Shown here one piece after another: positions 53,755 through 61,260 of a stretch of DNA of 64,000 nucleotides. Below the pieces are notes generated by a model. It saw nothing but the letters and a program-made list of their open reading frames with translations, did no database searches and was not told where the DNA came from. Each line of letters opens with the position of its first letter. The stretch's first letter is position 1. The position numbers were made by a program, and so were the translations under genes. Source of the stretch: Williamsia muralis NBRC 105860 (GTDB taxonomy: Bacteria; Actinomycetota; Actinomycetes; Mycobacteriales; Mycobacteriaceae); assembly GCF_001598915.1 (NCBI RefSeq), contig NZ_BDAP01000002.1, positions 620,001 to 684,000 of the forward strand, written 5' to 3'.

Positions 53755-55143
53755 CTAACGGAACACTTTCGCCAGTCGGGAGACGGCCTCACCGATGACG
53801 GGCACCGGTGTCTCTCCGAACGTCAGGCGCAGGTGAGAGTGGTCGGATTCGGCGGGAAACCACGGCGTTCCCTCGCCGACCATGACGCCCTCGGCGTGAG
53901 CGGCCGCCGCCACGTCCCGATCGTCGAGCCCGTCCGGGAGTCGCACCCACAGATGCATGCCGCCACGGGGCACCGCGGCGACCTCGATCTGTGGGATCAA
54001 CCGCGCCAGTGATCCCAGGAGGGCATCCCTGCGCTGTCCGAGTGCCCGGCGCACCTGCCGGTTGTGCCGGGGCCACGCGGGGGAGTTGAGGAACTCGACG
54101 GCGGCCTCCTGGACGGGGCCGGCCACGTAGAAGTCGTCGAGCATCTTGGCCGCCCGCAGCCGCGCCAATGCGGGTCCCCGTGCGCACAGGGCGGCTACCC
54201 GCATCCCGGGCCCGACGGGCTTGGTGAGCGAACGGATGTGCACCACATGGCCATTGGGATCCTGTGCCGTCAACGGCGGGGGCGGGTCACCGTCGATGCC
54301 GAGGTACCGCGCGTAGTCGTCCTCGATCACGAACAGCGAATGCTGTTCGGCCAGTTCGATGATCTGCCTGCGGCGATGTGCGGCGAGCGTCACCCCGCTC
54401 GGATTGGCGAACGCCGGTTGCACCACGAGCAGGCGGCTGCCGGTGCGGCTGATCGCGTCGGCCAGCAGGTCGGTTCGAATGCCTTCGGAGTCCATGGGCA
54501 CGGGAATGACCTCGGCGCCATGACTGCGCACGATCGCGATGAGCCCGGTGTACGTGGGGCTCTCGACGATCACGGATTCTCCTGGCCGGATCAGCGCGCG
54601 GACCGCCACCGACAACGCGGTCTGCCCGCCGGCGGTGACGATCACCTCCGACGCGTGGATGCCGTCGATCTCGGATGCGAACCAGCGGCGCAGTTCCGGA
54701 CTGCCCTCGATGGGGTAGCGGCCCCAGCTGCGGGAACGTTTGATCGCCCGCGTCATGGCAGCGTCGAGTGCGGCGTGAGGCAGCAGCTCGTCGTCGAGAT
54801 ACCCGCCTTTGAGCCGGACGACCTCGGACCCGGGGACACGCCACAGGTCGAGGGTGCGGGAGAGCTCGGGCGGCATCCGGGCGCCCAGTACCGATTCCTG
54901 CCACGAGGTGTCGGCAGGCGAGCGCGGTGGCGCCGCGGCTGCAACAAAGGATCCGGCACCCGGTCTGACGTCGACGAGACCTTCGGTGGCGAGATCGCGC
55001 AGAACCCGCTGCACGGAGTTGGGAGAGACGCGGTGCTGCTCCTGCAGCGTCCGTACCGATGGCAGCCGGGTGCCCGGCGTGCTCTGGGTGATCAGGGCAC
55101 GCAGACTTTCGGTCAAGACCGATACTCCGCTATCGTTGTACAT
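53755..55143 (-). CDS. MocR-family transcriptional regulator (GntR HTH + aminotransferase domain)
   Basis: 462 residues from ATG 55143. An N-terminal winged helix (about 5-65: GTRLPSVRTLQEQHRVSPNSVQRVLRDL) is joined to a class I aminotransferase-like domain (about 90-460) with GRYPIEGSPELRRWF, the DYARYLG region and the PLP-lysine motif HIRSLTKPVGPGMRVA. The domain serves as a PLP or amino-acid sensor. Its start codon overlaps that of the divergent EamA transporter inside a palindromic site, so it almost certainly controls that exporter. Confidence 0.92.
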   Translation of the reverse strand: MYNDSGVSVLTESLRALITQSTPGTRLPSVRTLQEQHRVSPNSVQRVLRDLATEGLVDVRPGAGSFVAAAAPPRSPADTSWQESVLGARMPPELSRTLDLWRVPGSEVVRLKGGYLDDELLPHAALDAAMTRAIKRSRSWGRYPIEGSPELRRWFASEIDGIHASEVIVTAGGQTALSVAVRALIRPGESVIVESPTYTGLIAIVRSHGAEVIPVPMDSEGIRTDLLADAISRTGSRLLVVQPAFANPSGVTLAAHRRRQIIELAEQHSLFVIEDDYARYLGIDGDPPPPLTAQDPNGHVVHIRSLTKPVGPGMRVAALCARGPALARLRAAKMLDDFYVAGPVQEAAVEFLNSPAWPRHNRQVRRALGQRRDALLGSLARLIPQIEVAAVPRGGMHLWVRLPDGLDDRDVAAAAHAEGVMVGEGTPWFPAESDHSHLRLTFGETPVPVIGEAVSRLAKVFR

Positions 55144-55184
55144 GAAGATCAACGATAACAGTTCGCGGTTTTCGGCGATAGCAG
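55131..55184. promoter_or_regulatory. MocR operator: 8-bp inverted repeat plus direct repeat over both start codons
   Basis: TATCGTTG (55131-55138) and CAACGATA (55150-55157) are exact inverted arms around the shared CATG of the two divergent start codons. A further half-site CGATAGCAG (55176-55184) repeats CGATAACAG (55153-55161) at a 23-bp pitch. Inverted plus direct half-sites two helical turns apart are the pattern described for MocR regulators such as PdxR. Confidence 0.55.
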
Positions 55185-56155
55185 ATAACGGACGTCGAAA
55201 GTCGTCCGCTCACGCCGGCGTGCTGCTGGGTGGTCTCGGTGTTCTGGCTTTCAGTTTCTCGCTGCCAGCCAACAAACTCGCCGTCGCCGGAATCGATGCG
55301 GTGGGGGTCACGGTCTGGCGGGCGGCGCTGGCCGGTCTGCTCGCGCTGGCGTATCTGCGGATCGTCGGGGCGCAGCGTCCGGCCCCGCACGACCTCGCCG
55401 CATTGTTGTGTTCCGGTCTGGGTGTGGTCGTCGGTTTTCCGCTGTTCTCCTCGCTGGCGCTGGAGAGGATCGACTCGGCGACCGGTGCGGTGATCCTGGG
55501 ACTGCTGCCGGCCATGACCGCCACATTCGCGGCGTTGCTGGGAGGAGAACGACTGCCGTGGCTCTTCTGGGCCGCGACCGGCGCCGGCGTGCTTGTCCTC
55601 TGTGCGTTCCTGGTCTCGACGAGTCCTGATGCGCTGTCCGGGTTCGCGCTGAGCTGGGGCCACCTGTGGATGGTGCTCGCGACGGTCAGTGCCGGGTTCG
55701 GATACGCGGTCGGCGGAACCCAGGCAAAACGGATCGGCGGGGCGCAGAGCATCTCGTGGTCGCTGGTGCTGCTGCTGCCGATATCGGTTCCGTTGTGCGC
55801 GCTCACCGCCGCAACGGGCTCGTTCTCGCTGACCGGACCGGTGGTGATCGGGATGTTCTACATCACCGTCATCTCGCAGTTCCTCGGGTTCTTCGCCTGG
55901 TACGGAGGGCTGGCCCGCGGTGGTATCGCCCGCGTGGGCCAGATCCAGCAGGTGCAGCCGCTGCTCACCATCGCGTGGTCGGCGCTGCTGCTGGGCGAAC
56001 ACCTCGACCGGTGGATCTACCCGGTCGGTGTGGTGCTGGGTCTGCTCGTATGGATCGCGCAGCGTGCGCGGTTCCGCGAAGCCGCACGTGCAGCCCCACC
56101 TGTGCCGGCGCCGATCGCATCTGATGTGAACGAGCCTGTTTCCCTGCGCCGCTGA
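55142..56155 (+). CDS. EamA/DMT-family transporter (putative exporter)
   Basis: 337 residues with ten TM helices in two EamA repeats (about 28-150 and 170-310); family features include PANKLAVAG after TM1 and YGGLARGGIARVGQIQQVQPLLTI near 250. Such proteins export amino acids, drugs or their analogues. ATG 55142 lies within the putative MocR operator; GTG 55220 is an alternative start close to TM1. A MocR regulator opposite suggests export of an amino acid, a B6 vitamer or a related amine. Confidence 0.88.
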   Translation: MKINDNSSRFSAIADNGRRKSSAHAGVLLGGLGVLAFSFSLPANKLAVAGIDAVGVTVWRAALAGLLALAYLRIVGAQRPAPHDLAALLCSGLGVVVGFPLFSSLALERIDSATGAVILGLLPAMTATFAALLGGERLPWLFWAATGAGVLVLCAFLVSTSPDALSGFALSWGHLWMVLATVSAGFGYAVGGTQAKRIGGAQSISWSLVLLLPISVPLCALTAATGSFSLTGPVVIGMFYITVISQFLGFFAWYGGLARGGIARVGQIQQVQPLLTIAWSALLLGEHLDRWIYPVGVVLGLLVWIAQRARFREAARAAPPVPAPIASDVNEPVSLRR

Positions 56156-56177
56156 TCGCTCCTGCGAGACTGAACCC

Positions 56178-57374
56178 ATGGCGATGGGTGCGATGGCGGG
56201 AGTGGGTGGCGTGGCCGCCGGCACGATGGTCGCCAACATCTGCGCCTACCTCATCCACCTGCCGGCCACCCGGTGGTTGTCGCCCGCGGAGTACGGCGAG
56301 TTCGCAGTGCTGCTCCAGGCGATGCTGGTGCTGGGTGTCCCGGCGCTGGCTCTGCAGGTCGTGATCGCCCGGGAGGTGGTGCGAGGGCGTGCTGTTGCCG
56401 ACCTGATCTCGATCACCCTGCGGACCACTGCTGCGGTGATGGTGGCCGCGGCCGTCGCCGTACCGGTGGTGATGGCGGTGGCCGATACCGGCCTGGCGGC
56501 CACGATCGCAGCCTTCGCCACCGCACCTTTGCTGGTTCTGATCGCTGCCGGTCAGGGCATATTGCAGGGCGGACAACGATTTTCGGTGCTGTCGTGGGTG
56601 CTGGCGGGTGTGGGTGTGGCCCGCACCGTGCCCGGCGTGATCGCGTTGGCGGTCGGCGCGGGCGCGGCCGGTGCCCTCACCGCAACCGCGGTCGGCGCAG
56701 CCGTCGCCGCGGCCGTCATCTGGCTGATCGTGTTGGCGGACAAGCCTGCCGACAGCGCGATGTCCGACGGTTTGGCGCTGCGGCTCGTGCTGCACGCCTC
56801 GCAGGTGCAGCTTGTGTTGATCGCACTGTCGTCGGTGGATCTGCTGGCCGCCCGGCCGATCCTCGGCGAGTACGACGCGGGGGTGTACGCGCTCGGGACG
56901 ATCGCCACCAAGGCGGCGTTCTGGTTGCCGCAGGCGATCGGCGTGGTGCTGTACCCACAACTCGCAGACGTGGCGAAGACGGCCGGCGCCCTGCGTACCG
57001 CGGTCGGGTGGCTCACGGCCATCGCCGCGACCGTGGTGGTCGGTGCGGCGATCTGTGGGCCACTGGTTCCGGTGATCGCCGGTGAGGACTACCGGCCGGT
57101 CGCCCCGATCCTCTGGTTGTTCGCTCTCACCGGGAGCGCGCTGTCGGTGCTGCAGGTGGGCCTTCTGGCGGCCATCGCGCGTGACCGCACCTGGATCGGC
57201 CTGCTGAGCTGGACGGTGCTCGCCGTCGAGGTGGTGCTGGTGGTCACCGTCGCACACAGCATCGTCACGCTCGCTGTGATCGCTGCGGGCTGCGCGGTGG
57301 TCGGAACGGTGTCGACGCTGGTTGCGCTGAGCGTCACCCGGACGCAAGACCGCGGTCGTACTGTGGATGCATGA
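56178..57374 (+). CDS. MOP-superfamily polysaccharide/lipid flippase-like membrane protein
   Basis: 398 residues with about 12 TM helices. LSPAEYGEFAVLLQAMLVLGVPALALQVVIARE near 35 is the classic start of Wzx/oligosaccharide-flippase proteins, and YDAGVYALGTIATKAAFWLPQAIGVVLYPQLAD near 235 the second-half signature. It probably moves a polyprenyl-linked glycan or glycolipid across the membrane. It lies among envelope-glycan genes and is coupled by a 4-nt overlap to an unrelated-looking LLM oxidoreductase gene. Confidence 0.82.
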   Translation: MAMGAMAGVGGVAAGTMVANICAYLIHLPATRWLSPAEYGEFAVLLQAMLVLGVPALALQVVIAREVVRGRAVADLISITLRTTAAVMVAAAVAVPVVMAVADTGLAATIAAFATAPLLVLIAAGQGILQGGQRFSVLSWVLAGVGVARTVPGVIALAVGAGAAGALTATAVGAAVAAAVIWLIVLADKPADSAMSDGLALRLVLHASQVQLVLIALSSVDLLAARPILGEYDAGVYALGTIATKAAFWLPQAIGVVLYPQLADVAKTAGALRTAVGWLTAIAATVVVGAAICGPLVPVIAGEDYRPVAPILWLFALTGSALSVLQVGLLAAIARDRTWIGLLSWTVLAVEVVLVVTVAHSIVTLAVIAAGCAVVGTVSTLVALSVTRTQDRGRTVDA

Positions 57375-58351
57375 GCATCCGCCTTGGCTATCAGATCCCC
57401 AATTTCTCCTACCCCGGCACCACCGCAGAATTGTTCCCCACGGTCATCGCGCAAGCGCAAGAAGCCGAAAGATCCGGATTCGACACCGTTTTGGTGATGG
57501 ATCACTTCTATCAACTGCCTGGCATCGGAGCCCCTGACGAGCCGATGCTCGAGGCCTACACCGCTCTGGGTGCCCTCGCCACGGCCACCTCGACGATCAA
57601 CCTGTCGACGCTGGTCACCGGCAACACCTACCGCAATCCCGCGATGCTGGCCAAGACCATCACCACGCTCGACGTGGTCAGCGGGGGCCGGGCGATCCTC
57701 GGACTCGGTGCCGGATGGTTCGAACTCGAACACCACGAGATGGGTTACGAGTTCGGCACATTCACCGAACGCTTCGAACGACTCGAGGAAGCGTTGCAGA
57801 TCATCGAACCGATGCTCCGCGGAGGCAAACCCGAACTGGATGGCAAGTGGTACCAGGCGCACGGCACCCGCACCTCACCGCTGTTGCGCACCGACATCCC
57901 GATCATGCTCGGCGGAGGCGGCGAGAAGAAGACGTTCGGCCTCGCTGCCCGGTACGCCCAGCACCTCAACATCATCGCGGGGGTCGACGAGTTGCCTCGC
58001 AAGCTCGAGGCACTCGCGAAGCGATGCGAGGAAGCCGGCCGCGACCGATCGACAATCCAGACCAGTTTCCTGGCCTTTGTCATTCTCGACCCCGATGGCG
58101 ACAAGGCCCGCGCCCAGGCGGCAGATCTGTTGAAAGCCAGGGGGATCGACCGCGCCACCGCGACAGACGAGGAATGGCAGCAGGCGAACAGCAGGTTCTT
58201 CGTCGGTGCGCCCGACGAGGTCGCGGCACAGATCAAGGAGCGCGTGATCGACGCCGGAGTGGACGGCGTCACCATCAACATGGTCACCAACGGTCACGTC
58301 CCCGGAATGGTGGAACTGGCCGGAAAGGCGTTGTCCCCGTTGTTCGCCTAG
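57371..58351 (+). CDS. LLM-class F420-dependent oxidoreductase
   Basis: 326 residues of the luciferase-like TIM-barrel fold: QAQEAERSGFDTVLVMDHFYQLP near 35, LGALATATSTINLSTLVTGNTYRNPAMLAKTITTLDVVS near 75, the cofactor-binding LGLGAGWFELEH near 115 and PIMLGGGGEKKT near 180. This subgroup uses F420, a cofactor abundant in mycolata, to reduce or oxidise an unknown substrate. The start overlaps the flippase stop (ATGA). It is convergent with the DUF3068 gene. Confidence 0.9.
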   Translation: MSIRLGYQIPNFSYPGTTAELFPTVIAQAQEAERSGFDTVLVMDHFYQLPGIGAPDEPMLEAYTALGALATATSTINLSTLVTGNTYRNPAMLAKTITTLDVVSGGRAILGLGAGWFELEHHEMGYEFGTFTERFERLEEALQIIEPMLRGGKPELDGKWYQAHGTRTSPLLRTDIPIMLGGGGEKKTFGLAARYAQHLNIIAGVDELPRKLEALAKRCEEAGRDRSTIQTSFLAFVILDPDGDKARAQAADLLKARGIDRATATDEEWQQANSRFFVGAPDEVAAQIKERVIDAGVDGVTINMVTNGHVPGMVELAGKALSPLFA

Positions 58352-58372
58352 GACCGAGGCCGGCCCGCCGGG

Positions 58373-59911
58373 CTATTCGCCGGGCCGGCGCCAGGGCTCG
58401 TCGCGATTGCGGCGCAGCGGATCATCCTGGGACTGGGGCACGTCGGTCTGGGGCACGTCGGATTGCTGCGGCGTGGTCCAGCCCGGGTCGCCCGTCTGCG
58501 GTTGTTGCGCCGAACCGTCATCGCCGATCCGTTGCTGATCCATGTACGGATAGTGGTCGCCGACCTCGGCGAAACCGTCCCCGCGGTCGTCGCGCACAGC
58601 GGGGATCTGGCGGGTCTGATCGGGATCGTAGGGCTGTTGCTCGTGCGAACCCATCGGTGCACCGGCGGCGGGATAGACGTTGCCGCGGTCGTCGCCCCGG
58701 TACTGCCCGATCAGATCGGTGCGCTGCTGCTCGTTCGGGTCGTACGGCGAATCCGTGGCCGGCGCAGGGGTTTTCGGTCCACCGCGCAGGAGCAGCCACA
58801 CGCCCGCAGCCAGCAGCAGGACGCCGAGGATCCCGATCACGATCGGGATCCAGCGACCCCAGAGCTTGATCGGATCGTCGAGACTCTTGGCGTCACTGGC
58901 CAATTGCTCCTGGGTGCTCTGGTTGTACGAGAAGACGACGTCCAGTGCGGTCAGTTGATAGTCGAGCATCTCCTGGGGGGAGTCCTCGCTGACGTTGAGC
59001 TTGAAGTACTGCTGGACGTGCTCACGCTCGTTGATGATCGTTCCGCTGACCGGATCGACGTACAGGTCGCGAGTGGTCTTCTGGATCAGCGAGGCGGGCA
59101 GCCGGTCGTTGTTCCGGGATCCCGGGAATCCGCCGTACCAGCCGGCCGGCTGGTCGATCGAGGTTCCGGCGAGCTGCTGGTCGTTGGCATCGGTCAGGGT
59201 GCTCAGATCCATCTCGGGGACCTCTTGGGTGAAGTGATAGGTCTTCACGCCCTGGATTTCCTGCTCGTCGACAAAGGTCAACGGGTTGGTGGTGCGAGTC
59301 GGCAGATCGAAGTAGAGGTAACTGTCGTTCTTCTCGACGCCGAACGGGAACCGGTACTGCAGGCCCTTGCGGTCGGGGAGGCTGACGCTGTTCTCGCCGG
59401 CGTCGACCTGCACCTCGCTCTGTCCGCCACCGCTGATCTGCGGCTCGGCGGTCTCGCGGTTGGTGGTGATGCGGTCACGCGTGGCTGTGAGCAGTGAGCT
59501 CATGCAACCGGAGTCGGCTCCGTCGGCGGGCGGGGTGACGGTCTCGTCGCCATCGGTGTACGAGTCGATGCGGACGGAATTACCTGCCTGGAAGGTGACC
59601 TTGTCGGCATCGGCCGGGTCCACCACGAGCACGCGTTGCTGATCGGTCAGGTGTGCGTCGGAGACCTCGGCGCGGGGGCCTTCCAGAGAGCATCGGTTGA
59701 AGATCTTCGCCGGCAGCGCATCGCTGCCCGAGACACCCTGCTGCGCTTGACTGTCCGACACGCTGGTGATGTCGAGGTCCATCGGCGTCTTCTTCAACGT
59801 ACCCACGTAATAGAGGGGTAGCGCGATGGCGGCCACCAGCAGCAGAGCCCCCAGGAAGATCGCGACTGGTCCGGCAAGGTCTCTGGCAGACATCCGAGGC
59901 CCTGTAGCCAT
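58373..59911 (-). CDS. DUF3068 (PorA-family) membrane protein (Rv0227c-like)
   Basis: 512 residues. One N-terminal TM (about 12-35), a large extracytoplasmic DUF3068 domain (about 40-360: YYVGTLKKTPMDLDITSVS, GLQYRFPFGVEKNDSYLYFD, QPAGWYGGFPGSRNNDRLP), a second TM (about 365-388) and a cytosolic Asp/Gln/Pro-rich tail of 115 residues. Divergent from a TmaT-like acyltransferase exactly as Rv0227c-Rv0228, so it is probably part of mycolate or glycolipid export. Biochemical role unproven. ATG six codons in is an alternative start. Confidence 0.88.
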   Translation of the reverse strand: MATGPRMSARDLAGPVAIFLGALLLVAAIALPLYYVGTLKKTPMDLDITSVSDSQAQQGVSGSDALPAKIFNRCSLEGPRAEVSDAHLTDQQRVLVVDPADADKVTFQAGNSVRIDSYTDGDETVTPPADGADSGCMSSLLTATRDRITTNRETAEPQISGGGQSEVQVDAGENSVSLPDRKGLQYRFPFGVEKNDSYLYFDLPTRTTNPLTFVDEQEIQGVKTYHFTQEVPEMDLSTLTDANDQQLAGTSIDQPAGWYGGFPGSRNNDRLPASLIQKTTRDLYVDPVSGTIINEREHVQQYFKLNVSEDSPQEMLDYQLTALDVVFSYNQSTQEQLASDAKSLDDPIKLWGRWIPIVIGILGVLLLAAGVWLLLRGGPKTPAPATDSPYDPNEQQRTDLIGQYRGDDRGNVYPAAGAPMGSHEQQPYDPDQTRQIPAVRDDRGDGFAEVGDHYPYMDQQRIGDDGSAQQPQTGDPGWTTPQQSDVPQTDVPQSQDDPLRRNRDEPWRRPGE

Positions 59912-60042
59912 ACGTCGGTTCTCCTTCAGGTCTTCGATCGGTGCAGCTGGTGGTTTCTTGCGAGACTAACAGCCGAGGTCGGCTGGAACGGGCACGTCAG
60001 GACAGGGCGCAACACGATCGGCCACCGGTACATTGGCTGATC

Positions 60043-61260
60043 ATGCGTCCGGATCAGCAGGCCAAGGGCTTCGTCCCCGCGCTCGAGGGAATGCGGGCGC
60101 TGGCGGCCATCGGTGTGCTGACCACCCACGTCGCCTTCCAGACGGGTTCGGTGGGCGACGACGTGCTCGGCGCGGTCTGGGGTCGCTTCGACATGGCGGT
60201 GGCCCTGTTCTTCGCGCTCTCCGGCTTCCTGCTGTGGCGGCCGCATGCCGCGGCAGCCCATGATCCAAATGCCAGGGTCCCCGGCCTGGCCCGGTACCTG
60301 CGTCACCGGGTTCTCCGGATCTGGCCTGCATACGTGGTGGTCGTGGTGGTGGTGCTCAGCCTGCTCCCGGACGCGCGCCCGGCAAGCGCGACGGTGTGGC
60401 TGGCCAATCTCACCCTCACCCAGGTGTACGTCCCGCTGACGCTGACGGCCGGATTGACGCAGATGTGGAGTCTGTCGGTCGAGGTCAGTTTCTATCTGCT
60501 GCTGCCGTTGTTCGCGTGGTTCCTGGTGTGGTTGCGCGGTCCCCGGGCACGGTGGCGGGTCCCCGTCCTGCTGTCGGTCGCGGTGGTCTGTCTGGCCTGG
60601 GCGTGGGTGGCCGAACAGCTCCCGCTCGCACAGGGCGTCGAGGCCAAGAACTGGCTCCCGGGTCACATGCCATGGTTCATCGCCGGACTGGTGCTCGCCG
60701 AACTGGTTGTCGTACCCGCAGCCGGGGTGTTGAGCCGGGTCGGGTCGCGCCCGATCGTCATGGCCGTGGTCGCGGCCGGGGCCTTTGCACTCTCGTGCAC
60801 CGAGCTCGCCGGGCCCACCGGTCTGGCCCCCTTGGCCCCGTGGCAGTTCGCCGTCAAGATCGTCCTCGGCGCGGTGCTGGGGTTCGCGCTGCTCGGCCCG
60901 TTGGTGCTCGGTGAGCCGCGACCGCACCACATCCTCGATTCCGGGCCGATGCAGGCCCTCGGCCGGTGGTCCTACTCGATCTTCATCTGGCATCTGGTGG
61001 TGCTGTCGGCGGTGTTCCCTCTGGCGGGTGTCCTCCCGTTCGCCGGATCGATGCCTGCCGTGTGGGTCCTGACCGTCGTCCTCACGATCGGCATCTCGGC
61101 CGCCGGCTACGCGTGGGTCGAAGATCCCGCGCGGCGGTGGCTGCGTCGGTGGGAAGCCAGATCAGGTAGGACGGCGGCGGCGAACCCGGAGCCGGATCAG
61201 CCACCGCGGCACGGCGATGGCGTTCCACGCCAGGACCACCAAGGCCAGCACAGCCGGTAG
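60043..61260 (+). CDS. tmaT: acyltransferase 3 family protein (TmaT/Rv0228-like)
   Basis: 405 residues from ATG 60043. An acyltransferase-3 fold with ten TM helices: FVPALEGMRALAAIGVLTTHVAF (with the family His) at the N-terminus, WSLSVEVSFYLLLPL near 145 and GRWSYSIFIWHLVVLSAVFPL near 305. In corynebacteria and mycobacteria the Rv0228 relative TmaT acetylates trehalose mycolates before MmpL-mediated transport; orthology here rests on position and family. The last 33 codons lie antisense over the end of the AftD gene. Confidence 0.85.
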   Translation: MRPDQQAKGFVPALEGMRALAAIGVLTTHVAFQTGSVGDDVLGAVWGRFDMAVALFFALSGFLLWRPHAAAAHDPNARVPGLARYLRHRVLRIWPAYVVVVVVVLSLLPDARPASATVWLANLTLTQVYVPLTLTAGLTQMWSLSVEVSFYLLLPLFAWFLVWLRGPRARWRVPVLLSVAVVCLAWAWVAEQLPLAQGVEAKNWLPGHMPWFIAGLVLAELVVVPAAGVLSRVGSRPIVMAVVAAGAFALSCTELAGPTGLAPLAPWQFAVKIVLGAVLGFALLGPLVLGEPRPHHILDSGPMQALGRWSYSIFIWHLVVLSAVFPLAGVLPFAGSMPAVWVLTVVLTIGISAAGYAWVEDPARRWLRRWEARSGRTAAANPEPDQPPRHGDGVPRQDHQGQHSR

